From the NCBI GenBank assembly GCA_017509715.1, contig JAFWOU010000041.1, positions 1-43,137 of the forward strand: a stretch of 43,137 nucleotides of DNA, written 5' to 3'. The DNA comes from Paludibacteraceae bacterium (lineage in GTDB: Bacteria; Bacteroidota; Bacteroidia; Bacteroidales; Paludibacteraceae). The notes below the pieces were generated by a model, which was not told the DNA's origin, made no database searches, and saw nothing but the letters and a program-made list of their open reading frames with translations. The translations under genes were made by a program, and so were the position numbers. Below are positions 7,409-14,711 of this stretch, in pieces (position 1 is the first letter of the stretch; the number at the start of each line of letters is the position of its first letter).

Positions 7409-8798
7409 TTTGTTTTTTCTGTTCGGCTTCCTGCCGGCATTTGCGATATGCTACCTGCTGGCGCGTCTGCTGGATCAGGGATTTGAGTCGCTGAGTTGCC
7501 GGAACTGGGTGCTGGTGTTTTTCTCGCTGGTGTTCTACGCCTGGGGCGAACCGGTGTACGTACTGCTGATGATCGGATGCGTACTGATGAACTACCTGGC
7601 CGGGTTGGTCATAGACCGTGCGAATGACACATGGCGCACGGTGGCGCTGGTGGTAGGACTGGTATGCAATATCGGCATACTGGGTACGTTCAAGTACGCC
7701 AACATGATCGCGGAGACGCTCAGCAGCTTCGGGCTGCCGGTAGCGAATCCCCATATCGCCCTGCCGATAGGTATATCGTTCTATACGTTCCAGTCGATCA
7801 GTTACCTGATAGACGTCTATCGCTACGACTCGCCGGCGCAGCGACGGTTCTCGAACCTGCTGCTGTATATATCGATGTTTCCGCAGTTGATAGCCGGTCC
7901 TATCGTGCGTTATGACACGGTGGCCAGCGAGATTGAGGACCGTGAGGTGACGGCTGATGATGTCGCCGAGGGACTGTATCGGTTCATGCTGGGTCTGGGT
8001 AAGAAAGTGATCATTGCCAACCAGATCTCGGCGGTGGCAGACCAACTGCTCGGTCAACTCTCGGAGCAGACCACCTCGATAGGTGCGGCTACGGGACTGA
8101 TAGCTTTTGCGCTACAGATATACTTCGATTTCTCGGGCTATTCGGACATGGCGATCGGTATCGGACGCTGTCTGGGATTCCACTTCAAGGAGAACTTCGA
8201 CCATCCGTACTGCTGCACGTCGATCACGGATTTCTGGCGCCGGTGGCATATGTCGCTGGGTAGTTTCTTCCGCGACTATGTCTATATCCCCATGGGCGGC
8301 AACCGTCGTCATCAGTCGCTGAATATACTGGTGGTATGGTTTCTAACGGGACTATGGCACGGCGCCAGTTGGAATTTTGTTATTTGGGGTATGTACTTCG
8401 GCTTGATCGTAGCGCTGGAGAAATTCACTATTGTGAAGTTGGAGAAGAACCTGTGGCTGCGTCCGTTGCTGCATGTATACAGCCTTGTGATCGTACTGAT
8501 AGGTTGGGGTGTGTTCTACTTTGATGATTTCGGGCAGATGCTTCTCTTCTTCCGCCAACTGTTCACAGCCGGCGGTGGGCTGGACTTCCTAACCCGTTCG
8601 CTGGTGATGAACAAGCTGTGGCTATGGGTGCTGGCGATCGTATGCTGCCTGCCGCTACGCGACTGGCTGAAGCGGGGTGTAGAGAATGAGACCGCGAGAA
8701 TGGTATGTCATATCCTGGTGTCGATCGTCATACTGGGCGTAAGCATCGCCCTGCTGGTCGGCGCAACGAATAATCCGTTTTTATATACACGATTCTAA
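7395..8798 (+). CDS. MBOAT family O-acyltransferase (AlgI-like)
   Basis: The 467-residue polytopic membrane protein starts MVFADLFFLFGFLPAF, the usual AlgI-like opening, and has about ten hydrophobic segments. The invariant MBOAT histidine is in LTGLWHGASWNF (His about 322), and FWRRWHMSLGSFFRDY is the conserved re-entrant segment before it. AlgI-type proteins carry acyl groups, normally acetyl, across the inner membrane for transfer to exported polysaccharide. The gene overlaps the SGNH gene by 14 bases, and its stop codon overlaps the next ATG (TAATG), so the three genes are translationally coupled. The acceptor glycan is unknown. Confidence 0.92.
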   Translation: MVFADLFFLFGFLPAFAICYLLARLLDQGFESLSCRNWVLVFFSLVFYAWGEPVYVLLMIGCVLMNYLAGLVIDRANDTWRTVALVVGLVCNIGILGTFKYANMIAETLSSFGLPVANPHIALPIGISFYTFQSISYLIDVYRYDSPAQRRFSNLLLYISMFPQLIAGPIVRYDTVASEIEDREVTADDVAEGLYRFMLGLGKKVIIANQISAVADQLLGQLSEQTTSIGAATGLIAFALQIYFDFSGYSDMAIGIGRCLGFHFKENFDHPYCCTSITDFWRRWHMSLGSFFRDYVYIPMGGNRRHQSLNILVVWFLTGLWHGASWNFVIWGMYFGLIVALEKFTIVKLEKNLWLRPLLHVYSLVIVLIGWGVFYFDDFGQMLLFFRQLFTAGGGLDFLTRSLVMNKLWLWVLAIVCCLPLRDWLKRGVENETARMVCHILVSIVILGVSIALLVGATNNPFLYTRF

Positions 8799-10180
8799 TG
8801 AAACAAAGTTATATCTATATCACACTGATGACCGTACTGGTGCTGACGGTACTGGTTGTCTTTTATGTACTTCCGCGGCCTACGTTCTCTGAACTGGAGC
8901 GCAGGGACCTGACGGAAGCGCCTGTACTGCCGGCCTGGGAGTCGGACTCGCTGCAGAGCGGACAGTTTACGGAGCATGTCTCTCGTTGGTTCTCGGACAC
9001 CGAGCCTTTTCGCGAACAGCTGCTGCAGGTGAGTATGTGGCTGGATCGCCATATGGGCCTGACTATAGGTGAGGGCGAGGAGCAGGTGACTTTTCATGCG
9101 GCGGATCAGCAGAGCAACGACGATGCGGATGCCGAGGAATTGGGACTGACCGACGACCGCGAGATAGCCGACTATGAGAACCGTCAGAATGCGGACGAAG
9201 CGGCTAAGATAGCCGGTGCGGGTATCATCATCTGCGGTAAGCCGGGAGAGGTGCGTGCGATGAGTGCGTACCACGGTAAGGATGGCGGCAAGCGGTATGC
9301 CGATGTGTGCAACGCGTATAAACGGGCCTTCCCGGGCGTGAATGTATACTGTATGGTGATTCCGACGGCGGTGGAGTTCTACTGCCCGGACGTAGCCAAA
9401 GAGAGTACGCGCTCGGAGCTGAGCACGATACGCAGCACGTATGCGCAACTGGACGACTCGGTGAAGGCTGTAGATATCTACACCGTGCTGGGCAAGCATG
9501 CCGGAGAGGATATCTATTTAAGAACCGACCACCACTGGGCGCCGCTGGGAGCCTACTATGCGGCTGAGCGGTTTGCACGGGTAGCGGGCGTACCGTATAG
9601 AGACCTAAGCGAATACAATAGGGAGGTGGTGCATGGCTTTGTAGGTACGATGTACGGCTACAGCCACGATATGAGCGTGAAGGAGTCGCCCGAGGATTTT
9701 GTATACTATACGCCCAAGGACTCGGATTATGAGACGACGTACGTGGTTTATACGGTAGACAAGTCGTACAGGGTGACCGCCGAGGCAGCGGCGTATACGG
9801 GTTCGTTCTTCGGCCATTTCAGCGACGGCAGTTCGGGCGCATACTGCGTGTTCATGGGCGGAGATAGCAAGATCACCCAGGTGCGCACCTCGCAGCAGAA
9901 CGGACGCCGACTGCTGATCCTCAAGGACAGCTTTGGCAACGCGCTGGTGAGCTATCTGTTCGGTTCGTTTGAAGAGGTGCACGTAGTGGACGGCAGGTAC
10001 TTCACGAAGAATATGCGCGAATACGTGGAGCAGAACGGGATCACGGATATACTATTCTGCAACAACGTCTTCAAGGTATACGGCGGCGGAGGCAAATACA
10101 TGGACTTCCTGACGCAGGAGAGCTGGCCGTACAAGGGGCGGAATCCGGCGCGTCCTAAAGCAACCGCTCAAGCGCAATAA
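8798..10180 (+). CDS. DHHW-motif protein, AlgJ/AlgX-like O-acetylation partner
   Basis: A 460-residue protein with one N-terminal membrane segment (residues ~5-26) and a large extracytoplasmic part. It contains LRTDHHWAPLGAYYAA (DHHW at 244-247), which carries the catalytic Asp-x-His of the AlgJ/AlgX SGNH-like transferases, and LLILKDSFGNALVSYL near the C-terminus with the likely nucleophile Ser. An acidic, Asp/Glu/Gln-rich stretch of about 50 residues after residue 90 looks like a flexible insert. It is coupled to the MBOAT gene through TAATG and is the probable periplasmic transferase of the module. Its last 26 bases overlap the 3' end of mutY on the other strand. Confidence 0.85.
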   Translation: MKQSYIYITLMTVLVLTVLVVFYVLPRPTFSELERRDLTEAPVLPAWESDSLQSGQFTEHVSRWFSDTEPFREQLLQVSMWLDRHMGLTIGEGEEQVTFHAADQQSNDDADAEELGLTDDREIADYENRQNADEAAKIAGAGIIICGKPGEVRAMSAYHGKDGGKRYADVCNAYKRAFPGVNVYCMVIPTAVEFYCPDVAKESTRSELSTIRSTYAQLDDSVKAVDIYTVLGKHAGEDIYLRTDHHWAPLGAYYAAERFARVAGVPYRDLSEYNREVVHGFVGTMYGYSHDMSVKESPEDFVYYTPKDSDYETTYVVYTVDKSYRVTAEAAAYTGSFFGHFSDGSSGAYCVFMGGDSKITQVRTSQQNGRRLLILKDSFGNALVSYLFGSFEEVHVVDGRYFTKNMREYVEQNGITDILFCNNVFKVYGGGGKYMDFLTQESWPYKGRNPARPKATAQAQ

Positions 10181-11189
10181 GCGTCAGTCGGCTCAGGCCG
10201 TACTCATCCAGATCACGCAGGGCCACGCGTCGCGTTCCCTCGAGAGCAGGCAGTTCAGGGACTGTCTGCTTTTCGAATCGGGCATAGAGACGCTGATGGC
10301 TCAGGATATGCTTGAGTTCTACGGACGGCACGCCGGGCGTAGGAGGCAGCAAGGCATCCCGGGTCTCGACGAGCGGAAATTCCCAGAGATGCTGCCATAT
10401 GTCGCGCTCGGTACGCTGGCGAATGAGCGTATAGCGCTCTCCGTCGTGTTCGGCCAGGTAGATGGTGTAGTTGAGGTAGCGGTCGCGCAACTGAGGCCGT
10501 GGCTTGCGTACGGGCAGCAGTTCAGCCGTGTCGTGCTGATAGCCCAGGCAGAGCGTCTGGAGCGGACAGGAAGAGCAGCGTACATCGCCCGTCTCCGGGT
10601 CGGCGAGCGAGGGTGTACAATGGAGTGCGCCGAGCTCCATGATGGCAGCATTGAAGAGGCCGGGATGTTCGCGGTCGAGCAACTGAAGAATGAGTTCATG
10701 GAAATGGCGTTTGCCCCGGGACGTGTCGAAGGGGAGGTCGCAGTCGAAGAGGCGTGCCACGACGCGATACACATTGCCGTCCATAGCAGGATAGGGAAGA
10801 TCGTAGGCAAAAGCCGTGATTGCACCGGCCGTATAGTCGCCTATGCCGGGCAGGGAACGGATGTCCTCGTAGCGGGTAGGGAAGGGTTGCCATCCACGCT
10901 CGACGATCATACGCGCACATTTATATAAGTTTCGCGCGCGCGAGTAGTAGCCGAGTCCCTGCCATAGGCGCAGCACCTCCTGCTCGTCGGCCGCGGCCAG
11001 GCTATCGACATCCGGGAAGCGGGACGTGAAACGGAGGTAGTATTCCAGCCCCTGCTGCACGCGCGTCTGCTGGAGGATAATTTCGGAGAGCCAGATGCGA
11101 TAAGCGTCGTGTGTATCACGCCACGGAAGCACACGACGATGATGCTCCCACCAGCGGTATAATTGATCGTATAAGTATGTCAAATTCAT
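10155..11189 (-). CDS. mutY: A/G-specific adenine DNA glycosylase
   Basis: The 344-residue repair enzyme removes adenine paired with 8-oxoguanine. The catalytic Glu is in SEIILQQTRV (Glu36), the helix-hairpin-helix is LPGIGDYTAGAI (113-124), and the catalytic Asp is in PAMDGNVYRV (Asp137). The four iron-sulfur cysteines are at 191, 205, 208 and 214, giving C-x13-C-x2-C-x5-C; the usual first gap is six residues, so about seven extra residues lie in the cluster loop. A C-terminal NUDIX-like 8-oxoG recognition domain follows. The gene has its own promoter (11222-11253), divergent from HU, and overlaps the DHHW gene tail to tail by 26 bases. Confidence 0.93.
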   Translation of the reverse strand: MNLTYLYDQLYRWWEHHRRVLPWRDTHDAYRIWLSEIILQQTRVQQGLEYYLRFTSRFPDVDSLAAADEQEVLRLWQGLGYYSRARNLYKCARMIVERGWQPFPTRYEDIRSLPGIGDYTAGAITAFAYDLPYPAMDGNVYRVVARLFDCDLPFDTSRGKRHFHELILQLLDREHPGLFNAAIMELGALHCTPSLADPETGDVRCSSCPLQTLCLGYQHDTAELLPVRKPRPQLRDRYLNYTIYLAEHDGERYTLIRQRTERDIWQHLWEFPLVETRDALLPPTPGVPSVELKHILSHQRLYARFEKQTVPELPALEGTRRVALRDLDEYGLSRLTLIALERLL

Positions 11190-11221
11190 CGTTTTAGTGC
11201 GATTTTCATCAAAAATTGGTG

Positions 11222-11253
11222 CAAAATTACAAAAAAATCACAAAAAATGCAAT
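11222..11253 (-). promoter_or_regulatory. mutY promoter
   Basis: Minus strand: ATTG (11253-11250), 20-base spacer, TAATTTTG (11229-11222), followed by CACC. The upstream box is one base off the usual TTTG. Confidence 0.65.
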
Positions 11254-11270
11254 TTTTTTTGCAAAAAACT

Positions 11271-11300
11271 TTTGTATTTCAATAATTTATAGTAATTTTG
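11271..11300 (+). promoter_or_regulatory. HU gene promoter
   Basis: TTTG at 11271-11274, 18-base spacer, TAATTTTG at 11293-11300, then TACCCGCTTTT. It is the only promoter here with a spacer other than 20 and it lacks the GCATATGTC-like extension. Confidence 0.6.
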
Positions 11301-11364
11301 TACCCGCTTTTCGTTTTGAAGAGCCGAAAGACGTAATTTTTATATAAAATAAACACATACAATT

Positions 11365-11637
11365 ATGACAAAAGCTGAACTTGTAAACGCCATTGCTATC
11401 TCGACGGGATATGACAAGACGACTATCTCGAACATCGTAGAGGCAGGTATGGCGAAGATCAAAGAGACGGTGACCGCAGGCGACAGTGTATATCTGCGCG
11501 GTTTCGGTAGTTTCACCGCCAAGACACGCAAGGCAAAAATTGCCCGCAACATTTCAAAGAACATCTCGATTGAAGTACCTGAGCACAAGATTGCTTACTT
11601 CAAGCCGGCAGATGAGTTTAATAGCATGGTTCGTTAA
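11365..11637 (+). CDS. HU-family DNA-binding protein
   Basis: A 90-residue histone-like protein that bends and compacts DNA. It begins MTKAELVNAIAISTGYDK, has the helix-turn-helix dimer part (TTISNIVEAGMAKIKE), the conserved GDSVYLRGFGSFTAKTRKAK beta segment leading to the DNA-gripping arm (ARNISKNISIEVP), and ends with the HKIAYFKPADEF tail strand. Length and layout match HU/IHF subunits. It is the first gene after the promoter at 11271-11300, with a leader of over 60 bases, and is followed 44 bases later by the bS22-like gene. Confidence 0.93.
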   Translation: MTKAELVNAIAISTGYDKTTISNIVEAGMAKIKETVTAGDSVYLRGFGSFTAKTRKAKIARNISKNISIEVPEHKIAYFKPADEFNSMVR

Positions 11638-11681
11638 CCGAAAGATCACTGAATTATTAATTTTATAACATCTATTTTACT

Positions 11682-11771
11682 ATGCCAAACGGAAAGAAGC
11701 ATAAGAGACATAAGATGTCGACGCACAAGCGTAAAAAACGTCTGCGCAAGAATCGTCATAAGCATAAGTAA
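11682..11771 (+). CDS. bS22-like small ribosomal protein (AURKAIP1/COX24 domain)
   Basis: This 29-residue protein, MPNGKKHKRHKMSTHKRKKR plus nine more residues, is almost entirely Lys, Arg and His. Its C-terminal half (HKRKKRLRKNRHK) is the signature of the AURKAIP1/COX24 domain, which in mitochondria is mS38 and in some bacteria bS22, a peptide buried in small-subunit rRNA. A protein nearly identical in length and sequence is a constant of Bacteroidales genomes, generally near rng. Too short for most gene callers, it is supported by composition, conserved neighbours and the terminator 30 bases after its stop. Confidence 0.85.
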   Translation: MPNGKKHKRHKMSTHKRKKRLRKNRHKHK

Positions 11772-11800
11772 GTCTTAGGACGATTTCGTTCTGTGCAATA

Positions 11801-11858
11801 TGCTTTGTGGCGATAAGCTTGTCTGGGCGCAGATAAGCTTGCCACAAGGCATTTTATT
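11801..11858 (+). terminator. Long two-part terminator hairpin between bS22-like gene and rng
   Basis: The outer arms TGCTTTGTGGC and GCCACAAGGCA pair with one G-U. The inner arms AAGCTTGTCT and AGATAAGCTT pair with one G-U around GGGCGC. TTTTATTTA follows. It should end the HU/bS22 transcript and may partly attenuate rng, which starts 27 bases further on. Confidence 0.75.
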
Positions 11859-11885
11859 TATTGATTTATTAAGACAACAAATCCT

Positions 11886-13439
11886 ATGAAAAGCGAATTA
11901 ATTGTGGACGTACAGCCGCATGAGATTGCTATCGCACTGACGGAGGACGATCGCCTGCAGGAGATCAACCGTGAGAAGCGCAACGAGGATAACTTTGCGG
12001 TAGGTAATATCTATTACGGCCGCGTGAAGAAAGTGATGCCAGCGTTGAATGCAGTGTTTGTGGATGTAGGTTATGAGAAAGAAGCTTTTCTACACTATTT
12101 GGATTTAGGTTCGGAGTTTCGTACTTTCCAGCAGTTTGTCACCAAGGCTGTCTCGGATCGTCGCCGCGTGCCGGCTATCGAGAAGCAGAAGCGTCAGCCT
12201 GAGGTGGGCAAAGAAGGAAAAATCGAAGATGTATTGAAAGTGGGAGACACCCTACTGGTGCAGGTGACTAAAGAGCCGATCAACACCAAGGGACCCCGAC
12301 TGACAGCCGAGATATCGATAGCCGGACGCAACATGGTGCTGATGCCATTGTCGGACGGCGTAATGGTGAGCCAGAAGATCAAGCGCGAGAGCGAACGCTC
12401 ACGACTGAAGCAACTGATATCGTCGATCAAGCCCCACGGCTTTGGCGTCATCGTACGTACGGTGGCCGAAGACAAGCGCGTGGCGGAACTGGATACGGAG
12501 TTGCGACTACTGGTAGAGCGCTGGCACGAGACGGTCAAGCAGCTGCAACAGAAGCAGCCGGTAAGCCTGGTGAGTGAAGAGATAGGACGCACGATAGGTA
12601 TCATTCGCGATATGCTCTCGTCGAGCTTCACGAGTATACAGGTCAACGACGAGAGCATCTACGAGGAGGTGAAACAATATCTGACATTGATTGCACCCGA
12701 GAGCGCCAAGATCGTGAAACTATACCACCAGAAGCAACCCATCTTCGACAAATTTGACATCACCCGACAGATGAAGACCGGTCTGGGCCGTACCGTGGGA
12801 TTCAAGCACGGCGGCTACCTGATCATAGACAAGACCGAAGCCCTGTTTTCCATAGATGTCAATTCGGGTAGCAAGAAGCTATACGAAGACCAGGAAGAGA
12901 ACGCATTCCAGTACAACATGGCTGCCGCCGACGAGATCGTGCATCAGCTTCGCCTACGTGATATAGGAGGTATTATCATTATCGACTTCATCGATATGCA
13001 TACCAAGGAGCATCAGCAGCAACTCTACGACTACATGCGTAGCTTAATGGAGCGCGACCGAGCCAAACACAACATTTTGCCGCTCAGCAAATTCGGACTG
13101 ATGCAGATCACCCGCCAACGCGTGCGCCCCGCTGTAGAAGTGGAAGTGATGGAGACCTGTCCAACGTGCGGAGGAAAAGGAAAGATACAACCGTCGATCT
13201 TGTTTACCGACCAGGTAGAAGAGCAGGTTGCACATTTGTCAGAGCATTACGGACGAGGACTCCGACTGCATCTGCACCCCTATGTATATGCCTATGTTTG
13301 CCGAGGACTACTGGGTAGCCTCAAGCATCAATGGCTAAGGAAATACGGCGTGCACGTGGTGGAAAATCAGAGCCTGGGTATGCTCCAGACGAAATTCTAC
13401 GACTCAAAGGGCGAAGTTATCGACCCGGAGTCCAAATAG
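11886..13439 (+). CDS. rng: Ribonuclease E/G family endoribonuclease
   Basis: A 517-residue Rne/Rng protein, RNase G-like in size and lacking the long scaffold tail of RNase E. The S1 RNA-binding domain begins at GNIYYGRVKKVMPALNAVFV (about 40-60). The catalytic DNase I-like part has DVNSGS and IIIIDFIDM, whose Asp residues hold the metal ion. The zinc-link CPTCGGKG near residue 425 joins protomers. It cuts single-stranded RNA in rRNA maturation and mRNA decay. No clear promoter of the standard type is seen between the terminator and its ATG, so transcription may be read-through from HU. It ends at the terminator at 13450-13488. Confidence 0.92.
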   Translation: MKSELIVDVQPHEIAIALTEDDRLQEINREKRNEDNFAVGNIYYGRVKKVMPALNAVFVDVGYEKEAFLHYLDLGSEFRTFQQFVTKAVSDRRRVPAIEKQKRQPEVGKEGKIEDVLKVGDTLLVQVTKEPINTKGPRLTAEISIAGRNMVLMPLSDGVMVSQKIKRESERSRLKQLISSIKPHGFGVIVRTVAEDKRVAELDTELRLLVERWHETVKQLQQKQPVSLVSEEIGRTIGIIRDMLSSSFTSIQVNDESIYEEVKQYLTLIAPESAKIVKLYHQKQPIFDKFDITRQMKTGLGRTVGFKHGGYLIIDKTEALFSIDVNSGSKKLYEDQEENAFQYNMAAADEIVHQLRLRDIGGIIIIDFIDMHTKEHQQQLYDYMRSLMERDRAKHNILPLSKFGLMQITRQRVRPAVEVEVMETCPTCGGKGKIQPSILFTDQVEEQVAHLSEHYGRGLRLHLHPYVYAYVCRGLLGSLKHQWLRKYGVHVVENQSLGMLQTKFYDSKGEVIDPESK

Positions 13440-13449
13440 CAGAAAAGCC

Positions 13450-13488
13450 AAAGATAAAGCCCAGCCGTAATGGCTGGGCTTTATCTTT
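13450..13488. terminator. Bidirectional terminator between rng and the NrdJ-like gene
   Basis: A perfect 17-base stem (AAAGATAAAGCCCAGCC and its complement) with loop GTAAT. The A/T ends of the stem provide U tracts in both directions. It overlaps the stop codon region of the convergent gene at 13487. Confidence 0.9.
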
Positions 13489-13969
13489 ACTCCTCGACTT
13501 CCGCTCCCGGTACGTAGCGCTTGAGTACGCGTGCCACGCCGGTGGTCCATGAGTTGATGGAGTCGTTGTCCATCTGCAAGCCGGAGATCATCTTCACGAC
13601 CTGGTCGATCGGCATGCCGTAACGCAGCACGCCGGAGATGAGGCGGGCGTAGTTCCAGAACTCGCGGTCGAACTTATAGCTCAGTCCCTCTACCGTGGTC
13701 TTGAAGCCACGGGTATTGACAAACTGGAAGTCGTAGCGCTTCTGGCCATCCTCCTTGACCACTTTGATGATCTTGCCCTTGGTGACGCTCTTAGGTAGGG
13801 CGATACCCATCTCGTCGTCGGCCAGACCGGTGAATATCTCGTAGGGACGGCCGTCCTTGAGGCCCACAAAGGCAATCCATTTATCTTTCTGGTTCTGGAA
13901 GCGCACCACGTCGGCTTCCAACTCGGTAGGACGCTTGAGCAGCGTCATGTCTTGTATCTGATTCTCCAT
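13487..13969 (-). CDS. Stand-alone domain like the C-terminal part of B12-dependent ribonucleotide reductase
   Basis: The 160-residue protein reads RPTELEADVVRFQN, WIAFVGLKDGRPYEIFTGL, LPKSVTKGKIIK, KRYDFQFVNTRGFKTTVEGL and NYARLISGVLRYGMPIDQVV. From memory of the family, this matches the segment that follows the catalytic barrel in adenosylcobalamin-dependent reductase NrdJ. In full NrdJ it is followed by a Cys-rich tail that re-reduces the active site. Here there is no catalytic core before it, no such tail after it, and not one cysteine in the protein. It therefore cannot be a reductase alone. It might be a regulatory or oligomerisation partner, or half of a split enzyme. It is last in the S9 peptidase-thioesterase run, eight bases after the thioesterase stop. 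Confidence 0.7.
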   Translation of the reverse strand: MENQIQDMTLLKRPTELEADVVRFQNQKDKWIAFVGLKDGRPYEIFTGLADDEMGIALPKSVTKGKIIKVVKEDGQKRYDFQFVNTRGFKTTVEGLSYKFDREFWNYARLISGVLRYGMPIDQVVKMISGLQMDNDSINSWTTGVARVLKRYVPGAEVEE

Positions 13970-13977
13970 AATCTAAA

Positions 13978-14706
13978 TCAATCAATAAAACTAATCTTGG
14001 CCGAGCAGGAGGTGTCTCCGTTCTCGGTCTTCTGCTGGTACTGTACGCCATCGTCGCTCACGAGGTAGTAGGTCTGGAGCGTCTCGCCGAGCATAACCTC
14101 CTTGCTATAGTAGATGTCGAGCCGCACGGCACGGTCGTAGTAGCAGGGCAGGTAGGTGTCGGTCATGACGCGCAGGTAGTTGCAGCTGTTGCAATGGCGG
14201 TTGTAGTCGAGGTCGGAATAGCAGATGCGGTACGGACGTTGTCCCGTAGGTTCGGGAATGGTGGTCATACGTATGCGCTGCATGTCGAGCACCTCGCCGT
14301 CTACCGAGTCGGCCAGGATGGGATCGTCGAAGATATTCACTATCTCGCGCTTCTCCATATCGAGCACAGCCCATACCGACTTGCATCGACCTATGAGTCG
14401 CCGTTCGCCATCGGGCGTGAGGAGCCACAGGCGATAGTCACGCGTAGAGAGCATGTGGATATTCTGTTCGATCCAGGTCTCGATGACGATATGTTCGTTG
14501 TGGGTAGGCAGGTAGTCCATCTCTACGCTCAGGCGCGTCAGGATCCATGTCAGTCCACGCGGGTGGAGCACCTGGATACCAAAACCTAGCTGATCTGCTA
14601 CGCGTCCTGCTACCTCGAGCAGGTAGTTCTCCAGGTTGTACAGACGCAACCGCTTGCGGTCATCCACCTCCTGGTACTTAATCTCGTATTCGTATTCGTA
14701 TTTCAT
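13978..14706 (-). CDS. Acyl-ACP thioesterase (FatA-like, double hotdog)
   Basis: A 242-residue protein with two hotdog halves. The first starts with IKYQEVDDRKRLRLYNLENYLLE and contains RLSVEMDYLP; the second has YSDLDYNRHCNSCNYLRVM, which carries the Asn/His/Asp-type catalytic residues of the family. It releases free fatty acids from acyl-ACP. The start at 14706 is preferred over an upstream in-frame ATG at 14760 because homology begins with MKYEYEYEI and because the S9 peptidase stop (14714-14712) is five bases before it, giving normal coupling. Chain-length preference cannot be read here. Confidence 0.87.
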   Translation of the reverse strand: MKYEYEYEIKYQEVDDRKRLRLYNLENYLLEVAGRVADQLGFGIQVLHPRGLTWILTRLSVEMDYLPTHNEHIVIETWIEQNIHMLSTRDYRLWLLTPDGERRLIGRCKSVWAVLDMEKREIVNIFDDPILADSVDGEVLDMQRIRMTTIPEPTGQRPYRICYSDLDYNRHCNSCNYLRVMTDTYLPCYYDRAVRLDIYYSKEVMLGETLQTYYLVSDDGVQYQQKTENGDTSCSAKISFID

Positions 14707-14711
14707 TGTCT

